Origin: an uncultured Eubacteriales bacterium
GTDB lineage: Bacteria; Bacillota; Clostridia; Peptostreptococcales; Anaerovoracaceae
Direction: 5' to 3'
Assembly: GCA_959021945.1 (NCBI GenBank)
Contig: CAUEYG010000025.1
Coordinates: 1-9,952, forward strand
Length of the DNA: 9,952 nucleotides
Positions 6,991 through 9,952 of the stretch are shown here, piece by piece. A model generated the notes under the pieces. It ran no database searches. It was not told where the DNA came from and saw only the letters and a list, made by a program, of their open reading frames with translations. Both the position numbers and the translations under genes were made by a program. Numbering within the stretch: position 1 is the first letter of the stretch; the number at the start of each line of letters is the position of its first letter.

Positions 6991-8392
6991 TTTTGAAACC
7001 AATACCGCGGTCATAAAAGAAGATGGCTCTTGTATTTCCTATAAAAAATTAAAGGAGGATGGGGAAGCGCTCCATGGTTTTATAAAAGAACGGCGTCTGA
7101 TCTTTGTGCTGTGCAGACAGCAATACGGGTCCATAATGGGGTATGTGTCATTTTTAAACCATAAACAGGTGCCGCTTCTTTTAGATGCTGATCTTGACAG
7201 ACAGTTTTTGTGGAACCTGATTGCGCAATACAAGCCGGATTATCTTTGGGCGCCAAAGGAACAGGCAGCGGAGCTTTGTTTCGCAAATGGATATTGTAAT
7301 GTGACCTCCATAGAAGATTATGGGCTGATTAAAACGCCTTTTTCCAAGATGTATCCTTTATACAAAGATCTGGCTCTGCTGCTGATCACATCAGGCTCTA
7401 CCGGCAGTCCAAAGCTGGTTCGGCAGTCCTACGAAAATATCCGGGCCAATACACAGGCCATTTCTGAATATTTGAGCCTTACAGAAGAGGAGCGGCCAAT
7501 CACTACACTGCCTATGAATTACACTTACGGCCTTTCCATTATAAACACCCATCTCTCTGTTGGGGCATCTATTATTCTTACAGAAAAAGGAATTATGCAA
7601 AGAGCGTTTTGGGAACAGATGGAGCGGCATCAAGCCACCTCTTTGGCAGGAGTGCCTTATACATATGAGATGTTAGATAAGCTGCGCTTTTTTCAGAGAA
7701 GCCTGCCCAGCCTGCGTACCATGACTCAGGCCGGCGGAAAATTAAATCCTGATTTGCACAAAAAATTTGCCCAATATGCACAACAAGAGGGCAAGGAGTT
7801 TGTTGTTATGTACGGCGCTACAGAGGCTACGGCCAGAATGGGATACCTGCCGTCTCAGAAGGCCTTGGAAAAGTGCGGGAGCATGGGGATTGCCATACCC
7901 GGCGGCAAGTTTTATCTGACAGATGACGGCGGTCAAGTGATTCATGCTCCCAATGTGACAGGAGAACTGATTTATGAAGGACCTAATGTTACGCTGGGGT
8001 ATGCGCAATCGGGAGAAGATCTGCGAAAAGGTGATGAAAGACATGGAACTTACCGGACCGGCGACATGGCTATGCGGGATGAAGATGGGTTTTACTATAT
8101 TACCGGACGAAAGAAACGTTTTTTAAAAATGTTTGGAAACCGAATCAACCTGGATGAAGTAGAGCAGCTGGTAAAAGCTGTATTGGATCATGCTGATTGC
8201 GCATGTGCAGGAACAGATGACAATCTATACTTGTTTGTTACAGAGGGAAACAAAGCCGAAGCAGTCAAAAAATTTGTAGTAGAAAAGACAGGTTTTCATC
8301 ATAGTGCGATCCACGTCCAAACGATAGATCAAATCCCCAAGAACAATTCTGGAAAAACATTGTATGCAGCATTGGAGCGCTATTATGATTGA
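6974..8392 (+). CDS. AMP-forming acyl ligase (ANL superfamily), probably acyl-ACP ligase
   Basis: A 472-residue adenylate-forming enzyme. It has the ATP-binding loop TSGSTGSPK, the YGATEATARMG motif, YRTGD with the ribose-binding Asp, the hinge GRKKRFLKMFGNRINLDEVE, and the C-terminal catalytic Lys461 in NNSGKTLY. It would activate a carboxylic acid as acyl-AMP and pass it to a thiol, most likely the phosphopantetheine of the ACP encoded immediately upstream. CoA as acceptor is possible. The start at 6974 (GGGA seven bases upstream) gives a natural N-terminus; an earlier in-frame ATG at 6917 would place 19 arginine-rich residues inside the ACP reading region. It overlaps the ACP by 17 bases and the LuxE-like gene by 8. 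At 472 residues it is slightly shorter than typical 500-550-residue acyl-CoA synthetases, as expected for small-acid or ACP-loading types. The acid substrate is not evident. Confidence 0.93.
   Translation: MWNLSDFETNTAVIKEDGSCISYKKLKEDGEALHGFIKERRLIFVLCRQQYGSIMGYVSFLNHKQVPLLLDADLDRQFLWNLIAQYKPDYLWAPKEQAAELCFANGYCNVTSIEDYGLIKTPFSKMYPLYKDLALLLITSGSTGSPKLVRQSYENIRANTQAISEYLSLTEEERPITTLPMNYTYGLSIINTHLSVGASIILTEKGIMQRAFWEQMERHQATSLAGVPYTYEMLDKLRFFQRSLPSLRTMTQAGGKLNPDLHKKFAQYAQQEGKEFVVMYGATEATARMGYLPSQKALEKCGSMGIAIPGGKFYLTDDGGQVIHAPNVTGELIYEGPNVTLGYAQSGEDLRKGDERHGTYRTGDMAMRDEDGFYYITGRKKRFLKMFGNRINLDEVEQLVKAVLDHADCACAGTDDNLYLFVTEGNKAEAVKKFVVEKTGFHHSAIHVQTIDQIPKNNSGKTLYAALERYYD
8374..8377 (+). promoter_or_regulatory. 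Shine-Dalgarno site of the LuxE-like gene
   Basis: GGAG lies seven bases before ATG 8385, within the last codons of the ligase. It favours 8385 over the earlier in-frame ATG at 8364, which lacks a comparable site at the right distance. Confidence 0.65.
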
Positions 8393-9467
8393 GTATCGTG
8401 ACATTTTAAAATATGGTCCATTTGCTGTGAAAAAAGAGGACAAGGAGCAGCTGCTGACAAAAAAGCTGTTGGCGCTTTCAAAATATCATTATGACAGGTG
8501 CCGGGAGTACAAAAGGATTATAGACAGCTTGGGATGTGATTTAGAGACTGTGGAAAGCTACCGGGATATTCCTTTTCTTCCGGTAGGTCTGTTTAAAGAA
8601 CTGGATTTGTTGAGCATTTCCAGACAGGATGTTTTTAAAACCCTGACTTCTTCCGGAACCTCGGGACAAGCAGTTTCAAAGATCTTTCTGGATAAAGAAA
8701 CAGCAGGAAACCAGCAGAGGACCCTTGCTAAAATTCTATCCGATTTTACTGGGAAGGCCAGAATGCCTATGTTGATTATAGACAGCCCGGCAGTAGTAAA
8801 AGATCGGAAAATGTTCAGCGCCAGGGGGGCCGGTATACTGGGATTTTCCATATTCGGAACTGACAGGCTCTATGCTCTGAACGAAGACATGACAATCAAC
8901 ATAGAGGAAGTGCAAAAGTTTCTGGAAAAGCATGAAGATAGTCCTATTTTTGTTTTTGGCTTTACTTTTATGATTTGGCAGCATTTTTATAAGGAATTGA
9001 TAAAACAGGATCGGAAAGTGGATTTATCACAAGGCATTATGGTGCATGGAGGTGGGTGGAAAAAGTTAAGTTCAGAGGCTGTTTCATCTAGCCAATTTCG
9101 CCAGTGTCTGTTTGAACGGACCGAAATCAAAAGAGTACATGACTATTATGGTATGGCAGAGCAGACGGGCAGCATCTATATGGAATGCGAATATGGACAC
9201 CTCCATGCCAGTACTTACTCCGACCTTCTTATCCGGGATCCAAAGGATTTTTCTCTTTGTAAAAAGGGGGAGACAGGAATTGTGCAGGCAATATCCATGC
9301 TTCCGGAGTCTTACCCGGGGCACTCCATCTTAACAGAAGACGAAGGCGTCATGCTGGGGCAGGACGATTGTCCCTGCGGCAGGATGGGCGGCTATTTTCA
9401 AATTAAGGGCAGACTGGAACATGCAGAAATAAGGGGGTGCAGTGATACTTATGCCGCTACATTCTGA
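8385..9467 (+). CDS. LuxE-family acyl-protein synthetase
   Basis: A 360-residue member of the LuxE/PaaK-like adenylating family. Features: TSSGTSG (88-94) as the ATP-binding loop, MVHGGGWKK, HDYYGMAEQTG as the adenylate-binding region, DDCPCGRMGG, and a C-terminal GCSDTYAATF with Cys352 eight residues from the end. In bioluminescent bacteria LuxE activates a fatty acid as acyl-AMP, carries it on a Cys near its C-terminus, and hands it to the LuxC reductase. The placement of Cys352 fits that role. LuxC is encoded next and overlaps by 26 bases. No luciferase subunits (luxA/luxB) are in the window, so the pair probably serves a biosynthetic aldehyde, as LuxE/LuxC-like proteins do in some polysaccharide loci. 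It is a second acid-activating enzyme beside the ANL ligase. The start at 8385 overlaps the ligase by 8 bases. Confidence 0.92.
   Translation: MIEYRDILKYGPFAVKKEDKEQLLTKKLLALSKYHYDRCREYKRIIDSLGCDLETVESYRDIPFLPVGLFKELDLLSISRQDVFKTLTSSGTSGQAVSKIFLDKETAGNQQRTLAKILSDFTGKARMPMLIIDSPAVVKDRKMFSARGAGILGFSIFGTDRLYALNEDMTINIEEVQKFLEKHEDSPIFVFGFTFMIWQHFYKELIKQDRKVDLSQGIMVHGGGWKKLSSEAVSSSQFRQCLFERTEIKRVHDYYGMAEQTGSIYMECEYGHLHASTYSDLLIRDPKDFSLCKKGETGIVQAISMLPESYPGHSILTEDEGVMLGQDDCPCGRMGGYFQIKGRLEHAEIRGCSDTYAATF
9430..9439 (+). promoter_or_regulatory. Extended Shine-Dalgarno site of the LuxC-like gene
   Basis: TAAGGGGGTG matches the anti-Shine-Dalgarno complement TAAGGAGGTG except for one G in place of A, which can form a G-U pair. 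It overlaps the codons for the Cys352 region of the LuxE-like protein. From the end of the G run it is 4 bases from GTG 9442 and 13 from ATG 9451, so it favours the GTG start. Confidence 0.6.
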
Positions 9468-9952
9468 TAAAGTGCAATATGTACTGGGAGATGCAAAACT
9501 CATTTTAGACATGGACACTGCAGTTCCCTTGGAGCCTTTTCATGAAAGGGTCATGGGGTTTTTCAGTGAACTGTCAAAAAAGGTCATGAAGAATAGCAGC
9601 GGGTATTCGGAGGTGGCTACCTTTGGGTTTTGGTGCAGAAAAGCATCTTTAGAGTCAATGAAAAAACAGGCTGGTGATATGGGAGACAGACTGGGAAGGG
9701 GGATGATCTTTCACAGCACCCCTTCCAATGTACCTGTTAATTTTGCTTTTAGCTTTGCAGCGGGATTACTGACGGGAAATGCCAATATCGTAAGGCTTCC
9801 TGCAAAGGATTTCCCTCAGGTGTCAATTATCTGCAGTGCAGCAGTAGAACTGTTAAAAGGCCCCTATAAAGAGCTGGAACCATATGTATGTTTTTTAAAA
9901 TATGCACCTGATAAAGAACTTAATGATCTTTTCTCCCAAATGTGCGATGTCC
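9442..9952 (+). CDS. LuxC-family acyl reductase, N-terminal part (truncated by window edge)
   Basis: An open frame runs to the window end, giving about 170 residues of a protein whose family is usually 400-490 residues. The segment FHSTPSNVPVNFAF, followed by GLLTGNANIVRLPAKDFPQV, is the hallmark N-terminal region of LuxC, an aldehyde-dehydrogenase-superfamily enzyme that reduces an acyl thioester to an aldehyde with NADPH. The catalytic Cys lies beyond the window. The start is uncertain: GTG 9442 has the better ribosome-site spacing, while ATG 9451 in the same frame would shorten the protein by three residues. Either start overlaps the LuxE-like gene (26 or 17 bases), so the two are translationally coupled, as suits partners of a fatty-acid-reductase-type complex. 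The aldehyde product may feed the transketolase encoded upstream; this is inference. Confidence 0.92.
   Translation, partial: MILMPLHSDKVQYVLGDAKLILDMDTAVPLEPFHERVMGFFSELSKKVMKNSSGYSEVATFGFWCRKASLESMKKQAGDMGDRLGRGMIFHSTPSNVPVNFAFSFAAGLLTGNANIVRLPAKDFPQVSIICSAAVELLKGPYKELEPYVCFLKYAPDKELNDLFSQMCDV

Noticed and set aside
8364..8384. Earlier ATG 8364 for the LuxE-like gene
   Set aside because: It has no ribosome site at a suitable distance and would extend the overlap with the ligase; ATG 8385 has GGAG seven bases upstream.
8385..9952. Bioluminescence (lux) operon
   Set aside because: LuxE and LuxC families are present, but no luciferase alpha or beta subunit is visible, and the surrounding genes point to biosynthesis.

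Overview
The window is one unbroken block of eleven plus-strand coding regions. It opens inside a short-chain dehydrogenase and closes inside a LuxC-type acyl reductase. Genes are packed tightly: two gaps of under 30 bases near the left end, one gap of 3 bases, then seven consecutive overlaps of 4 to 26 bases. I see no terminator, internal promoter, RNA gene, repeat, CRISPR array or mobile element, so it reads as the middle of a longer operon that continues past both edges. Strong purine-rich Shine-Dalgarno sites, frequent AGA/AGG and AAA/GAA codons, and moderate to low GC suggest a Firmicute, probably an anaerobic clostridium-type bacterium. This is an inference from style only.

Layout: (1) 3' part of an SDR oxidoreductase; (2) glyoxalase II-like metallo-beta-lactamase-fold hydrolase; (3) a two-domain fusion of a LicC-like cytidylyltransferase to a CobD-like PLP enzyme; (4) a complete FabG-like SDR; (5, 6) a transketolase split into N- and C-terminal subunits; (7) a FabH-like ketoacyl synthase III with a complete Cys-His-Asn triad; (8) a free-standing acyl carrier protein; (9) an AMP-forming acyl ligase; (10) a LuxE-family acyl-protein synthetase; (11) the N-terminal part of a LuxC-family acyl reductase.

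Read together, genes 7-11 form an acyl-activation and reduction module: ligase loads ACP, the KAS III-like enzyme extends or transfers the acyl group, and LuxE/LuxC reduce an acyl thioester to an aldehyde. The split transketolase could add a two-carbon ketol unit to such an aldehyde, and the SDRs could reduce the resulting keto group. The cytidylyltransferase/CobD-like fusion could make a CDP-linked amino-alcohol head group such as CDP-ethanolamine. A module of ACP, ligase and LuxE/LuxC-like reductase resembles, from memory, the proposed tetronate genes of the Vibrio cholerae O1 rfb locus. A role in decorating a surface glycan or making a small lipid-like metabolite is therefore reasonable, but the actual product cannot be read from the sequence. 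I do not recognise this exact combination as a described pathway, and it is the main point of interest.
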